Source: Billgrantia pellis (GTDB lineage: Bacteria; Pseudomonadota; Gammaproteobacteria; Pseudomonadales; Halomonadaceae). Taken from it: a DNA stretch of 64,000 nt. Below the pieces are notes generated by a model. That model searched no databases. It was not told the origin of the DNA and saw nothing but the letters and a program-made list of their open reading frames with translations. The stretch covers positions 186,001 through 250,000 of the forward strand of contig NZ_VTPY01000001.1 in the NCBI RefSeq assembly GCF_008297955.1, in the 5' to 3' direction. Both the position numbers and the translations under genes were made by a program. Below are positions 48,051 through 58,039 of the stretch, one piece after another (position 1 is the stretch's first letter; each line of letters opens with the position of its first letter).

Positions 48051-48080
48051 CGAGAAGCCCGGCCATGGCCGGGCTTCTCG
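48051..48080. terminator. Perfectly palindromic bidirectional terminator
   Basis: A 30-base perfect palindrome centred on GGCCATGGCC lies between the converging kinase-fusion and pfp genes. It forms a very stable stem with a minimal loop; T-runs are short. Confidence 0.7.
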
Positions 48081-48097
48081 TTCAATCGCGCAGTGCG

Positions 48098-49357
48098 TCA
48101 GATCTTGAAATCCGGCAGCTTGCGTTCGACCTTGGTCAGCTTCAGGCGGGCAACCCGGGGCAGTCCATTCTCGAAAGGCGGAAACTCTTCGCCTTGGATC
48201 AGCGGGGCGAGGTAGCGGCGGCAGGCATCGGTAATGCCGAAACCGTCCTCGCGGATGTAGTCGCGGGGCATGAATTTCTCGCGGTTGGCCACCTCGGCCA
48301 GCGGCGCGGGCTCGATACGCCATTCGTAGGGCGTGTCGCTGACGCGCCTGATGGCCGGCATCATGGCGTTCTGGCCGGCAACGGCCAGTTCCACGGCGTG
48401 CTGGCCGACGGCATAGGCCTGTTCCACATCGGTGCGTGATGCCAGATGACGTGCGGCTCGCTGCAGGTAGTCGGCCACCGCCCAGTGGTACTTGTAACCG
48501 AGGTCCTGCTTGACCATGCCGGCCAATGTCGGCGCCACGCCACCCAACTGGCGGTGGCCGAAGGCGTCGGTATTGCCCGAGTCGGCGAGGAAGGTGCCGT
48601 CTTCGTAGCGGGCGCCTTCGGAAACCACGATCACGCAGTAGCCGTAGCGCTCCACGCACTCCTCGACGCGCGCCATGACCTTGGTCCGCTCGAACGGTAC
48701 CTCGGGAAAGATCACCAGATGAGGCGGTTCGCCTTCGCCGCTTCCGGCCAAGGCGCCCGCGGCGGCGATCCAGCCGGCATGGCGACCCATCACCTCGAGC
48801 ACGAACACCTTGGTCGAGGTGGCACACATGGAGGCGATATCCAACGAGGCCTCGAGGGTGGAGGTGGCGATGTACTTGGCGACGCTGCCGAAGCCCGGCG
48901 AGTTGTCGGTGATCGGCAGGTCGTTGTCGACGGTCTTGGGCACATGGATGGCGGTCAGGGGATAGCCCATCTTCTCGGAGAGCTGGGAAACCTTGAGGCA
49001 GGTGTCGGCACTATCGCCGCCGCCATTATAGAAAAAGTAGCGGATGTCGTGGGCCTTGAAGACCTCGATCAAGCGCTCGTACTGGGCGCGGTGGCTCTCG
49101 ATGTCCTTGAGCTTGTAGCGGCACGAACCGAAGGCGCCACCGGGAGTATGGCGCAGGGCGGCGATGGCCTCGTCCGATTCCTGGCTGACGTCGATCAGGT
49201 CCTCGGTCAGGGCACCGATGATGCCGTTGTGTCCGGCATAGACCTTGCCGATATGATCGGCGTGTTGACGGCAGGCTTCGATCACGCCGCAGGCGCTGGC
49301 ATTGATCACGGCGGTGACACCGCCAGACTGGGCGTAGAAGGCGTTATGCTGGGCCAT
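48098..49357 (-). CDS. pfp: Pyrophosphate-dependent 6-phosphofructokinase
   Basis: Reversible glycolytic phosphorylation of fructose-6-phosphate using PPi. The active-site loop YNGGGDSADT carries an Asp where ATP enzymes have Gly, the mark of PPi use. HVPKTVDNDLPITD and EVMGRHAGWIAAA are family motifs. ATG 49357 gives 419 residues and discards an 89-residue upstream extension. It is divergent from mpl; the 192-base gap between holds no gene. Confidence 0.93.
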   Translation of the reverse strand: MAQHNAFYAQSGGVTAVINASACGVIEACRQHADHIGKVYAGHNGIIGALTEDLIDVSQESDEAIAALRHTPGGAFGSCRYKLKDIESHRAQYERLIEVFKAHDIRYFFYNGGGDSADTCLKVSQLSEKMGYPLTAIHVPKTVDNDLPITDNSPGFGSVAKYIATSTLEASLDIASMCATSTKVFVLEVMGRHAGWIAAAGALAGSGEGEPPHLVIFPEVPFERTKVMARVEECVERYGYCVIVVSEGARYEDGTFLADSGNTDAFGHRQLGGVAPTLAGMVKQDLGYKYHWAVADYLQRAARHLASRTDVEQAYAVGQHAVELAVAGQNAMMPAIRRVSDTPYEWRIEPAPLAEVANREKFMPRDYIREDGFGITDACRRYLAPLIQGEEFPPFENGLPRVARLKLTKVERKLPDFKI

Positions 49358-49549
49358 GGGGCTTGCGTGCTCCTGGTCTCGTGCGGGGGAAGGTTCCGTT
49401 TCAAACTTCACGACAAGGCGAAATATTTTAGCCGAAAGGCGGCGAGCCTGCACGCCGCTGGAGGGCCGCCACCGGGCCGTGCTAGTCTGCCGCTTTCTCG
49501 GCGGCGGGCGGCAAACGCCTGCATTACCTGGTGAAAGGGTCGAAATTTC

Positions 49550-50929
49550 ATGCACCTTCACATTCTCGGCATCTGCGGCACTTTCATGGGCAGCCTGGCG
49601 CTGCTGGCGCGAGACCTGGGGCACACCGTCACCGGGTCGGATACGGGTGTCTATCCGCCGATGAGCACCCAGCTCGCGGAGGCCGGTATCGACTTGTGCG
49701 ATGGCTACCGTGCCGACAATCTGTCGTCGCGCCCCGATCTGGTAGTGGTGGGTAATGCCCTATCGCGCGGCAATCCGGAGGTAGAGGCGGTGCTCGACAT
49801 GGGGCTGCCCTATGTTTCCGGCCCCCAGTGGCTGGCCGAGCATGTTCTGCCGGGCAGGCGGGTCATCGCCGTGGCGGGCACCCACGGCAAGACCACCACG
49901 GCGAGCCTCACTGCCTGGCTGCTGGAGTCGGCGGGTCGGGCACCGGGCTTTTTGATCGGGGGCGTGCCGCGCAATTTCGGCGTTTCGGCGCGTCTCGGTG
50001 CGCCTGGGTCGCCGTTCGTGATCGAGGCCGACGAGTACGACACGGCATTCTTCGACAAGCGCTCCAAGTTCGTCCATTACCGCCCTGAGATCGCGGTGCT
50101 GGGCAATCTCGAATTCGACCATGCCGATATCTTTGATAACCTGGCGGCCATCGAGCGGCAATTTCATCATCTGGTGCGCACCGTGCCGGGCCGGGGGCGG
50201 TTGTTGGTCGCCGATGCCGAGCCGGCCCTCGAGCGGGTGCTGGCCATGGGTAGCTGGACGCCGGTGGAGCGCTTCGGCAGCGAGGCGGCGAGCCCGTGGC
50301 GCATCGAACTCGAGCGCGACGACGCCTCACGTTTCCGGGTCATTCATCAGCGGGGCGAGGTAAACGAAGACGCTGTGGTCGACTGGAGCCTGACAGGAGC
50401 CTACAACGCGCGCAACGCGCTGGCCGCGCTGGCGGCGGCGCATGCCTGTGGAGTCGACCTGGCGCGTGGCTGTGCGTCAGCGTCCCGCTTCGAGACGCCG
50501 CGGCGACGCCAGGAGCTGCGCGGCGAGGTGGCCGGCATTCAGGTGATCGACGATTTCGCTCATCATCCCACCGCAATTGCCGCCACCCTGGAGGGGCTGC
50601 GCGCCGCCACGCCACGCGGCCGGCTGCTGGCGGTCATCGAGCCGCGCTCCAACACCATGCGCCTAGGCACGCTGCGCGACAGGCTCGCGTCGAGCGTGAG
50701 CGCCGCCGATACGGCATTCTGGTACCAGCCGCCGGGGCTCGACTGGTCGCTCGATCCGGTGCTCGAGGCGAGCCCGGTACCGGCCAGGCTCGAGCAGGAC
50801 ATCGGCGCCCTGGTGGCGGCGCTGGTGGCCGAGGCGCGCCCCCTTGACCGCATCGTGATCATGTCCAACGGCGGCTTTGGCGGCATACATGCAAAATTGC
50901 TCGCCGCGCTAGAGGTGGCGCATGGCTGA
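49550..50929 (+). CDS. mpl: UDP-N-acetylmuramate:L-alanyl-gamma-D-glutamyl-meso-DAP ligase Mpl
   Basis: Peptidoglycan recycling enzyme that attaches the recovered tripeptide to UDP-MurNAc. MHLHILGICGTFMGSLALLA, the ATP loop [38 protein letters not shown] and DDFAHHPTAIAATLEGLR are typical of Mpl rather than MurC. Length 459. It is followed at once by ubiX with an 8-base overlap. Confidence 0.96.
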   Translation: MHLHILGICGTFMGSLALLARDLGHTVTGSDTGVYPPMSTQLAEAGIDLCDGYRADNLSSRPDLVVVGNALSRGNPEVEAVLDMGLPYVSGPQWLAEHVLPGRRVIAVAGTHGKTTTASLTAWLLESAGRAPGFLIGGVPRNFGVSARLGAPGSPFVIEADEYDTAFFDKRSKFVHYRPEIAVLGNLEFDHADIFDNLAAIERQFHHLVRTVPGRGRLLVADAEPALERVLAMGSWTPVERFGSEAASPWRIELERDDASRFRVIHQRGEVNEDAVVDWSLTGAYNARNALAALAAAHACGVDLARGCASASRFETPRRRQELRGEVAGIQVIDDFAHHPTAIAATLEGLRAATPRGRLLAVIEPRSNTMRLGTLRDRLASSVSAADTAFWYQPPGLDWSLDPVLEASPVPARLEQDIGALVAALVAEARPLDRIVIMSNGGFGGIHAKLLAALEVAHG

Positions 50930-51563
50930 GGCGAGTTCCGGGCCGATGGGCGAGACGGTCTTCCAGCCGCCGGTTACGGTGGCGATCACCGGCGCCTCCG
51001 GTGCTCAATACGGGCTGCGTCTGATCGAGGCGCTGGTGGCTGCTGACCATGCGGTATGGGTGATGATCTCGAAGGCCGCCCATCTGGTGATCGACACCGA
51101 GACCGATGCCGCCTTGCCGGCCCGTCCCGAGCGGCTGGCCGTGGCGCTGGCGGAGCGCTGCGGTGCGCGCGCCGGGCAGATCCGCTGTTTCGGGCGCGAG
51201 GACTGGATGGCACCGGTGGCATCCGGGTCCGGGGCGCCATCGTCCATGGTGATCTGCCCCTGCAGTACCGGCACACTCTCGGCGGTTGCGACAGGGGCCA
51301 GTAACAACTTGATCGAACGAGCCGCCGACGTGGCGCTCAAGGAGCGGCGCCAGCTGATCCTGGTGCCACGCGAGACGCCGCTATCGGCGATCCATCTCGA
51401 GCATATGCTTGCGCTGACCCGTATGGGAGCGGTGATCCTGCCGGCGGCGCCGGGCTTCTATCATCGGCCGGCGACGGTGAACGACCTCATCGACTTCATT
51501 GTGGCGCGCATTCTCAATCAGCTCACCATCGAGCACCGGCTCTTGCCGCGTTGGGGGGAGTGA
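50922..51563 (+). CDS. ubiX: Flavin prenyltransferase UbiX
   Basis: Makes prenylated FMN for the UbiD decarboxylase in ubiquinone synthesis. VTVAITGASGAQYGLRLIEAL, the CPCSTGTLSAVATGASNNLI flavin/prenyl site, and VPRETPLSAIHLEHMLALT with PAAPGFYHRPATVNDLIDF are intact. Length 213, with a slightly extended N-terminus. It starts inside the end of mpl, a common pairing. Confidence 0.96.
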   Translation: MAEASSGPMGETVFQPPVTVAITGASGAQYGLRLIEALVAADHAVWVMISKAAHLVIDTETDAALPARPERLAVALAERCGARAGQIRCFGREDWMAPVASGSGAPSSMVICPCSTGTLSAVATGASNNLIERAADVALKERRQLILVPRETPLSAIHLEHMLALTRMGAVILPAAPGFYHRPATVNDLIDFIVARILNQLTIEHRLLPRWGE

Positions 51564-51645
51564 GGGCGGCGATGCTCGCAAAAGGTGTCATACCTCTCTC
51601 ATCGCATCCTGGCAGGCTCGGCGGACACGAACGAGGCCAACCCGC

Positions 51646-52269
51646 ATGATCAAGCTATCGCTGATGTCGGTCTTCGTGCCGACATTCCTGTTCGTCTCGC
51701 TGACGCCCGGTATGTGCATGACGTTGTCCATGGTGCTGGGCATGACGCAAGGCGTACGTCGTACCTTGTGGATGATGGCGGGTGAGTTGGTCGGGGTGGG
51801 CTTGGTGGCCGCTGCCGCCGGTGCCGGCGTGGCCACGCTGATGTTGCGCCAGCCCGAGCTCTTCGCCCTGTTCAAGTGGGTGGGCGGCGCCTACCTGGCC
51901 TATCTGGGCGTGATGATGTGGCGTTCACGTGGACGCATGGCGATCCCGCTTGAGCGTATGGAGCTGGCGCCGGCGTCGCGCGGTCAACTGGCGCTGCAAG
52001 GGTTCGTCACCGCCGTGGCCAATCCCAAGGGGTGGGCATTCTTCGTTGCGTTGTTGCCGCCCTTCCTCGACCCCGCGCAGCCTCTGAGCGGTCAGCTCGC
52101 AATGCTGATCGCGGTGATCCTCTCCATCGAATTCGCATGCCTTCTGCTGTATGCCGCCGGCGGGCGAGGCCTGCGCCGTCTGCTGGGCGAGAGCGACAAC
52201 GTGCGGTTGCTCAACCGCCTTGCCGGCTCGCTGATGCTCGGCGTTGGCGTCTGGCTGGCCTTTGGCTGA
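51646..52269 (+). CDS. LysE/RhtB-family amino acid exporter
   Basis: A 207-residue integral membrane protein with about six transmembrane helices. The family motif near the N-terminus appears as FVSLTPGMCMTLSMVLGMTQG, and NPKGWAFFVALLPPFLDP is the usual central signature. Substrate cannot be told from sequence; relatives export homoserine, threonine or other amino acids. ATG 51646 is the first that gives a sensible N-terminal helix. Confidence 0.9.
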   Translation: MIKLSLMSVFVPTFLFVSLTPGMCMTLSMVLGMTQGVRRTLWMMAGELVGVGLVAAAAGAGVATLMLRQPELFALFKWVGGAYLAYLGVMMWRSRGRMAIPLERMELAPASRGQLALQGFVTAVANPKGWAFFVALLPPFLDPAQPLSGQLAMLIAVILSIEFACLLLYAAGGRGLRRLLGESDNVRLLNRLAGSLMLGVGVWLAFG

Positions 52270-52284
52270 TCGGAGTCGACACGG

Positions 52285-53688
52285 CTAGATCGGCGGCAGC
52301 CAGATCACGCGGGCACTCAGCAGTGTCAGCGAGGTGACGCTCAATAACCGCCAAGGGCAGGGGGAGAGCGGCGTGCGCGGCTTGCTTTGCCAGGCCAGAC
52401 GCACGAGGGCACAGACCACCAGCCCGAGCAGGCCGCCGCCGATGAGGTCGGTGAGCCAATGCACGCCGATGACCAGACGCGACAGCGCCATGGGAAGAAT
52501 CAAGGCGATGGCCAGCCAGTAAGCCCAGACTCGTCTCTGCTGGGGGAGTTCGCTCGCGATGAAGGCTGCTGCGAGGCCATACACCACCACCGCCGATGAG
52601 GCGTGGGCACTGGGATAGGCCAATGAGCCGAGCAGATAGTCCGGCGTGTCGGGGCGAGGGCGCGCGATGAGAGCCTTGCCCAGGATATTGAGCACGGCGA
52701 TGGCCCCGAGCCCGGTGGCGATATGGACGAAGGCGGCTAAATGACCTCGAGCCAGGAGCCATGCGCCCCAGGGCAGGACCAGGGCAAGGATGCCGGCGAG
52801 GTCGCCGACCTTGGCCAGCAGTTGGCCGGCTTCAGGCAGCAACGGCACGATGAGCGCCGTGAACAGGGCATACACATGCAGATCGATGGGAAAGGGGCCA
52901 TCCTGCCGAATCACTGCGATGGTCAGCCCCGAGAGGCCGCCCAGCGAGAAAATCAACAGCAACCAGCTCGCCAGAGGCACTTCCCCCTGACCGCGCCAGC
53001 TCTGGTTCAACCATAGCCGCCGGAGCAGGGGGCGCTGGCGCGCGCTTCGGGCCAGCAGGCGATAGATACGTCCGCTGCGGCTGACCTGATAGCGTAGCCA
53101 GGAGAAAGCCACGATCAACGCTACGATCAACAACGCCAGCACCACGAGCAGTTCCTCGAGCCCGGAGGGAACGTCGAGCAGCTGCTGCCAGGTCTGGCCC
53201 AGCAAGTAGCCGGGCAGCACATAGGCGGGCGCCCATAGCGCGGCCGATATCAGGTTCGCCCACAGGAAGGAGCGTGGCGCCATGTGCAGCATTCCCGCCG
53301 TCAGAGGCACGATCGGCCGCACGGGACCGACGAAGCGGCCGAGGAAAACCGACAGGCCGCCGTACCGCTGAAAGAATCGGGCGCCACGGGCCAGCCATTC
53401 GGGGTGACGCGAGAGCGGCCATATCCGGCTCACTCGCTCTCGCTGGGTATAGCCCAGGGCGAAGCTGATGCCATCGCCCAGCACGGCGCCGACGAATGCC
53501 GCCAGGAGCAAACCGGTCAGCGCCATATCCTGGTGGCCGGCGAGGGAAGCGACTGCCGTGATCAGCACCACACCGGGCAGCAGCAAACCGATCAGTGCCA
53601 GCGATTCGACCAGGGCGATGGCAGCGATGAGCAGCAACAGCGTCTCGGGCGTGGGGGCGAGCTGCTGAAGAAACTCGGTAGGGCTCAA
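52285..53688 (-). CDS. DedA-PAP2 fusion membrane protein
   Basis: A 467-residue fusion. The N-terminal ~200 residues are a DedA/SNARE-associated-type domain (LLLPGVVLITAVASLAG, FLGRFVGPVRPIVPLTAGM), a family now linked to undecaprenyl-phosphate or lipid flipping. The C-terminal half is a PAP2 phosphatase with all three motifs: KALIARPRP, PSAHASS and SRLVIGVHWLTD. The pairing suggests one protein that both dephosphorylates and translocates a lipid carrier; this is inference. It converges with the LysE-type gene. Confidence 0.9.
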   Translation of the reverse strand: MSPTEFLQQLAPTPETLLLLIAAIALVESLALIGLLLPGVVLITAVASLAGHQDMALTGLLLAAFVGAVLGDGISFALGYTQRERVSRIWPLSRHPEWLARGARFFQRYGGLSVFLGRFVGPVRPIVPLTAGMLHMAPRSFLWANLISAALWAPAYVLPGYLLGQTWQQLLDVPSGLEELLVVLALLIVALIVAFSWLRYQVSRSGRIYRLLARSARQRPLLRRLWLNQSWRGQGEVPLASWLLLIFSLGGLSGLTIAVIRQDGPFPIDLHVYALFTALIVPLLPEAGQLLAKVGDLAGILALVLPWGAWLLARGHLAAFVHIATGLGAIAVLNILGKALIARPRPDTPDYLLGSLAYPSAHASSAVVVYGLAAAFIASELPQQRRVWAYWLAIALILPMALSRLVIGVHWLTDLIGGGLLGLVVCALVRLAWQSKPRTPLSPCPWRLLSVTSLTLLSARVIWLPPI

Positions 53689-53718
53689 GCATCGACTCCT
53701 TGTATATGCAGCGTGCCG

Positions 53719-54651
53719 TCAGGGTTCGCTGAGCTGCCGGGTCAGGGCCAGCAGGCGCTGCTCGAAGCGCGGCCAGCTCTCGCCCGCCAGGCGTTGGCAT
53801 AGCGCGCTGGGCACGCGTAGCGGGCCGGTATCGACGAGCACTGTCGTCTCGACGGTCTGGCCGATGCGCTGCTGCACCATCTGGGCTCCGCTCTCGCTGG
53901 TGTCCGGCAGCACCAGCCAGAAGGTGGCCGGACTCTGCCGGCCGAGGAAATCGTGGCGCCTCGAGCAACGGCTGACCGATTGGCAGAGAGCGTCGAGCAA
54001 GGCTTGGCGTGCCCGGCTCCCGAACTGTTCGCTGGCCATTTCCAACTGCGGCAGGTGGAGCACCAGTACGGCAAGCGGCTGGTCCAGCTTCTGTGTGCGC
54101 TGGTATTCGCTGGCCAGCAATTCATGCAGCGCTTCACGGACCAGCGCGTTGCAGTGCGGATCGCGGGGGTCGGTGGCGTTGAGCAGCGCTCGCTGGCGTT
54201 TTTGCTCCCAGGGTATCAGGGCGGCCACCAGCGTCATGGCCAGATAGCTGATCGTCAGGTGACTGTCCACCGTGGTCTCGCCAAGCAGTACCAGCCACAC
54301 GGGGGCCAACAGCAGGTTGAGCAGCATGGCTGAGGCCAGCGGCAGCAACAGGACGGTCAGCAATGGCGGCAGTCCGAGCCACATGATGCCCGATTCGTCC
54401 AGACGAGGCAGCTCCAGCGCCAGCATCAGGTAGCCTGCGATCAGAGCCAGATAGGACGACAGGCGGGCCTGGCTGGCGCTCGATAGGCGCAACAGGCAGG
54501 CCACCAACATGACCAGGGCCAGAGCGGCGGGCGGCAGGATACGATCGTACTCGCCCATCAGATAGTGCCAGGCCGCATAGCCACCCAACAGCAGGGCAGC
54601 GATGGCGTAGGCAACGATGAAGCGCATCGCGCGGTCGCGGCTGTCATCCAT
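53719..54651 (-). CDS. Membrane protein with degenerate GGDEF-like domain (1)
   Basis: A 310-residue protein. About five N-terminal transmembrane helices are followed by a soluble domain starting DPRDPHCNALVREALHELL, which runs like the start of a GGDEF domain (DPLTGLxNR...). The signature loop itself reads GRQSPATFWLVLP instead of GG(D/E)EF, so cyclase activity is unlikely. ATG 54651 follows GGAGAG and overlaps the upstream gene by 8 bases; a GTG at 54657 is less likely. Function unknown; it forms a pair with the next gene. Confidence 0.75.
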   Translation of the reverse strand: MDDSRDRAMRFIVAYAIAALLLGGYAAWHYLMGEYDRILPPAALALVMLVACLLRLSSASQARLSSYLALIAGYLMLALELPRLDESGIMWLGLPPLLTVLLLPLASAMLLNLLLAPVWLVLLGETTVDSHLTISYLAMTLVAALIPWEQKRQRALLNATDPRDPHCNALVREALHELLASEYQRTQKLDQPLAVLVLHLPQLEMASEQFGSRARQALLDALCQSVSRCSRRHDFLGRQSPATFWLVLPDTSESGAQMVQQRIGQTVETTVLVDTGPLRVPSALCQRLAGESWPRFEQRLLALTRQLSEP

Positions 54652-55513
54652 GCGCACTCTCCGCTTCGATTTCGAAATCGCTGGATTGACGCTCGAATCG
54701 CTTCAACAACTCGCCGAGCGCCCCGACCGCATTCAGCGCGGTGAAGCGTACCTTGGCGCTGGGGCGCAATCCCTTGAGCAGAGCGCGACGGCGTTTCTGC
54801 GCCTGGTGAACGTCGCGGCTGAGCAGCAGTACCGCCAGGGTGCGGTGGTCGAGGCGGTAGCAGTTCTCGAACTGATGGGTCAGGCGACACAGGTCCTGGG
54901 CCAGCGTCCAGAACTGATGGCGCGGCGCGCGCAGCAGCATCAGTTCGCCATACACGCCCTCACGGCGACAGCGGGCGCGTTCTCGGCGCAAGTCGATCGC
55001 GAGCCGCTGGGCGCTCCACAGCGGCAGACCGGGGATTAGGCGTACACGTTGACGTGCCGCCGCACGGGCCGGCAACAAGTGCCGATTGCGAGCCAGGCCG
55101 AGCAGCATCAACGACAGCAGCACAAGGCCCGAGAAGAGCGTCTGCTCGATGCCGAGCAAGTCCGCCAGTGACCACCAGGTGATGCCGGCCAGTACGCAGG
55201 AAAGGGTGAGGATCCAGCCAGGCTGGGGCAGCATCAGCAGCGCCGGCCAGGCCCATAGCCAGAGGGCGTGGCGCTCCGGATCCACCCAGAGCAGCCCTGC
55301 CAGCAGCAGGCTCGGTAATATTTGCCAGGGCACCGTGGCGGGGCGCCGATGACTGAACTCCAGCAGGGCCGCGGTGAGCGCCAGCCAGGCGCTGGCCAGC
55401 CCCAGCAGCAGCGCGCTGGAGAGCGGCTCCGAGAGATAGGCCAGCAGGGCCAGCAGCGCCGCCGCGGCCCATAGGTTCAGGCGCATCAGCCTGACTTTGT
55501 ACTTGCTCTGCAT
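54644..55513 (-). CDS. Membrane protein with degenerate GGDEF-like domain (2)
   Basis: A 289-residue protein with the same plan as its downstream partner: several transmembrane helices ([20 protein letters not shown] onward), then a soluble domain with [20 protein letters not shown] that parallels the GGDEF N-terminal helix. No GGDEF signature remains ([17 protein letters not shown]). The two genes look like a diverged duplication and overlap by 8 bases, so they are probably translated together. It is divergent from proA. Confidence 0.7.
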   Translation of the reverse strand: MQSKYKVRLMRLNLWAAAALLALLAYLSEPLSSALLLGLASAWLALTAALLEFSHRRPATVPWQILPSLLLAGLLWVDPERHALWLWAWPALLMLPQPGWILTLSCVLAGITWWSLADLLGIEQTLFSGLVLLSLMLLGLARNRHLLPARAAARQRVRLIPGLPLWSAQRLAIDLRRERARCRREGVYGELMLLRAPRHQFWTLAQDLCRLTHQFENCYRLDHRTLAVLLLSRDVHQAQKRRRALLKGLRPSAKVRFTALNAVGALGELLKRFERQSSDFEIEAESAHG

Positions 55514-55531
55514 GGTGCCTTACTATGAGGG

Positions 55532-55558
55532 TTCGACGCGGTGTCGCGCCAGTATAAC
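55532..55558 (+). promoter_or_regulatory. Candidate promoter of proA
   Basis: TTCGAC at 55532-55537 and TATAAC at 55553-55558 are 15 bases apart in the divergent gap before proA. The -10 is good; the -35 and the spacing are weak. Confidence 0.4.
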
Positions 55559-55604
55559 GTTCGCAGCGCCATGTGGCGCTCAGTCCAGGAGACTCTCGTT
55601 CCGC

Positions 55605-56909
55605 ATGATCGCTAACGCCTCCCGTACCGAACGCGCCGATGCGCATGACATCGGCGACGTCGCCGCCTACATGACCACGCTGGGTCAGGCGGCCCGCGCC
55701 GCCGCCACGCAAATGCGGCGTGCCAGTACTTCCGACAAGAACCGCGCCCTGCTGGCCATGGCCGATCACCTGGCGCGTCGCCGGGACGAGGTGTTGGCCG
55801 CCAATGCCGCCGACCTCGTTCGCGGTCGCGAGACTGGCCTCGATACTGCCTTGCTGGATCGCCTGGCACTCGACGAAGCCCGCTTCGACGCCATGATCGA
55901 GGGGCTGCATCAAGTCGCGGGGCTGCCCGACCCCGTCGGCGAAATCGATGGCTTGCGGTCACGCCCCAGCGGCATCCAGGTGGGCCAGATGCGAGTGCCG
56001 CTGGGCGTGATCGGCATCGTCTACGAATCGCGGCCCAATGTGACCCTCGAGGCCGCCAGCCTCTGCCTCAAGTCCGGCAATGCCTGCATTCTGCGCGGCG
56101 GCTCCGAGGCGCGCGACGCCAACGCTGCGATCGCCACGTGCATTCGCGAGGGACTGCTGGAGGCCGGCCTGCCCGGCGCGGCGGTGCAGGTGGTGGCCAC
56201 CACCGATCGAGCTGCCGTGGGTCACCTGATCTCCATGCCGGAGTATGTCGACGTGATCATTCCGCGCGGCGGCAAGTCGCTGATAGAGCGGATATCCCGC
56301 GAGGCGCGCGTGCCGGTGATCAAACACCTCGATGGCGTATGTCATGTCTATGTCGATGCCACGGCCGACTTCGACAAGGCACTGGCCATTGCGGTCAATG
56401 CCAAGACCCAGCGCTACGGCACCTGCAACACCATGGAAACGCTGTTGCTCGATGCGCCGGTTGCCGACACCTTGCTGCCGAAGCTGGCCGCGGCCTATGC
56501 CGAGCATGGCGTCGCGCTGCGCGGCTGCGAGCGTACCCAAGCCATCCTAGGCGGTATCGCCGCCGCCACCGAGGAGGACTGGCATGCCGAATACCTGGCG
56601 CCGATTCTGGCGATTCGCGTGGTCGATGGCATCGAGGCGGCCATCGAGCACATCGAGCGCTATGGTTCGCACCACACCGATGCCATCGTCACCGAGCACT
56701 ACGGGCTGGCGCGGCGCTTCATGGCCGAGGTCGACTCCAGCTCGGTGATGGTCAATGCCTCGACACGCTTCGCCGACGGTTTCGAGTACGGCCTGGGCGC
56801 GGAGATAGGCATTTCCACCGACAAGCTTCACGCTCGCGGCCCGGTGGGGCTCGAGGGGCTGACCACGCGCAAGTACATCGTGCTGGGCGATGGTCAGGTT
56901 CGGCAGTGA
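55605..56909 (+). CDS. proA: Glutamate-5-semialdehyde dehydrogenase ProA
   Basis: NADPH-dependent reduction of gamma-glutamyl phosphate in proline synthesis. Conserved blocks are [36 protein letters not shown], the catalytic cysteine in [13 protein letters not shown] and [15 protein letters not shown] [13 protein letters not shown] near the end. ATG 55605 follows CAGGAGA and gives 434 residues, slightly longer than the E. coli protein. proB is not adjacent. The nadD start overlaps its stop. Confidence 0.97.
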   Translation: MIANASRTERADAHDIGDVAAYMTTLGQAARAAATQMRRASTSDKNRALLAMADHLARRRDEVLAANAADLVRGRETGLDTALLDRLALDEARFDAMIEGLHQVAGLPDPVGEIDGLRSRPSGIQVGQMRVPLGVIGIVYESRPNVTLEAASLCLKSGNACILRGGSEARDANAAIATCIREGLLEAGLPGAAVQVVATTDRAAVGHLISMPEYVDVIIPRGGKSLIERISREARVPVIKHLDGVCHVYVDATADFDKALAIAVNAKTQRYGTCNTMETLLLDAPVADTLLPKLAAAYAEHGVALRGCERTQAILGGIAAATEEDWHAEYLAPILAIRVVDGIEAAIEHIERYGSHHTDAIVTEHYGLARRFMAEVDSSSVMVNASTRFADGFEYGLGAEIGISTDKLHARGPVGLEGLTTRKYIVLGDGQVRQ

Positions 56910-57592
56910 GCGAAGCGCCCGGACGCGGCTCGCCAGCGCCGAACCGGCCGCCGCGCATCGCCATGCTCGGCGGCACCTTCGATCCGGTGCATCTCGGTCA
57001 TCTGCGCAGCGCCGTGGAACTGCGCGAGGCCTTGGGGCTCGATCGCGTGCACATGGTGCCCGCCAAGGCTCCGCCCCTGCGTGGGCAGCCTCGTGTGTCG
57101 CCCCGGGAACGTCTCGCGCTGCTACGCCTCGGGATTGGCGACACGCCGGGGCTGGTTGCCGATCCGCGCGAACTCGAGCGCGACGGACCGTCCTACAGCG
57201 CCGACACCCTGACGGATCTGCGCCATGAGTATGGCCCCGAGGCACGCCTGGTCATGGCGCTGGGGCACGACGCCTTTCTACGCCTGGCCGATTGGCATTC
57301 GCCGACGCGACTCTTCGAACTGGCACATCTGGTGGTCATCGACCGCCCCGATTTCGACGCCCCGCTGTCGCCGCCGCTGGGTGAACTCATTGCAGGGCGC
57401 GAGGTCGATAGCGGCGACATGTTGTGGCGGCGGCCCGCCGGGAGCTTGCTACGCCTCGCTCTGCCCACCCGGATGGCGATTTCGGCCACGGAGGTGCGGC
57501 GTCGGCTGGCGGAAGGGAGCAGCGTTCGATACCTCCTGCCCGAAGCGGTGGAGGCACGTCTTCTTGCCGATTCACTGTATCGGCGCAGCTAG
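56906..57592 (+). CDS. nadD: Nicotinate-nucleotide adenylyltransferase NadD
   Basis: Forms deamido-NAD from nicotinate mononucleotide and ATP. The nucleotidyltransferase signature [15 protein letters not shown] is near the N-terminus, [14 protein letters not shown] and [15 protein letters not shown] follow, and [14 protein letters not shown] is the C-terminal ISxTxxR motif. The start is GTG 56906, overlapping the proA TGA (GTGA), giving 228 residues. Confidence 0.95.
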   Translation: MSEAPGRGSPAPNRPPRIAMLGGTFDPVHLGHLRSAVELREALGLDRVHMVPAKAPPLRGQPRVSPRERLALLRLGIGDTPGLVADPRELERDGPSYSADTLTDLRHEYGPEARLVMALGHDAFLRLADWHSPTRLFELAHLVVIDRPDFDAPLSPPLGELIAGREVDSGDMLWRRPAGSLLRLALPTRMAISATEVRRRLAEGSSVRYLLPEAVEARLLADSLYRRS

Positions 57593-57676
57593 GCATGTTT
57601 GGCGCCGGCAGGCGCGACGCTACCGCCGTGAGGCGCTACAATGGCAGCGACCAAGACTTCCCGTTGACGAGGGGCT

Positions 57677-58039
57677 ATGCACAACGATTCGCTCAAGACT
57701 CTGGTGGTGGACGCTCTGGAGGATCTCAAGGCCAAGGACGTGGCTCTGCTCGACGTATCCCGGTTGACCAGCGTGACCGACCTGATGGTTGTGGCCAGCG
57801 GCACATCCACTCGGCACGTGACCGCTCTTGCCGACAGTGTCATCGAGAAAGCCAAGGCCAACGACATCCAGCCGCTGGGGGTGGAGGGGCAATCGGGCTC
57901 CGACTGGGTGTTGGTGGATCTCGGCGATATCGTGGTACATGTCATGCTTCCCGAGACGCGCCAACTCTACGATCTTGAGCGGCTGTGGGCCGACCTGCCC
58001 AGCGACAGCGAGCTGCAGCAAGGGCATAGCGGCGCATGA
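57677..58039 (+). CDS. rsfS: Ribosomal silencing factor RsfS
   Basis: Binds ribosomal protein L14 and blocks subunit joining when nutrients are low. [57 protein letters not shown] and the YDLERLWAD end match the Iojap/RsfS family. Length 120. It overlaps rlmH by four bases, the conserved pairing. Confidence 0.97.
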   Translation: MHNDSLKTLVVDALEDLKAKDVALLDVSRLTSVTDLMVVASGTSTRHVTALADSVIEKAKANDIQPLGVEGQSGSDWVLVDLGDIVVHVMLPETRQLYDLERLWADLPSDSELQQGHSGA

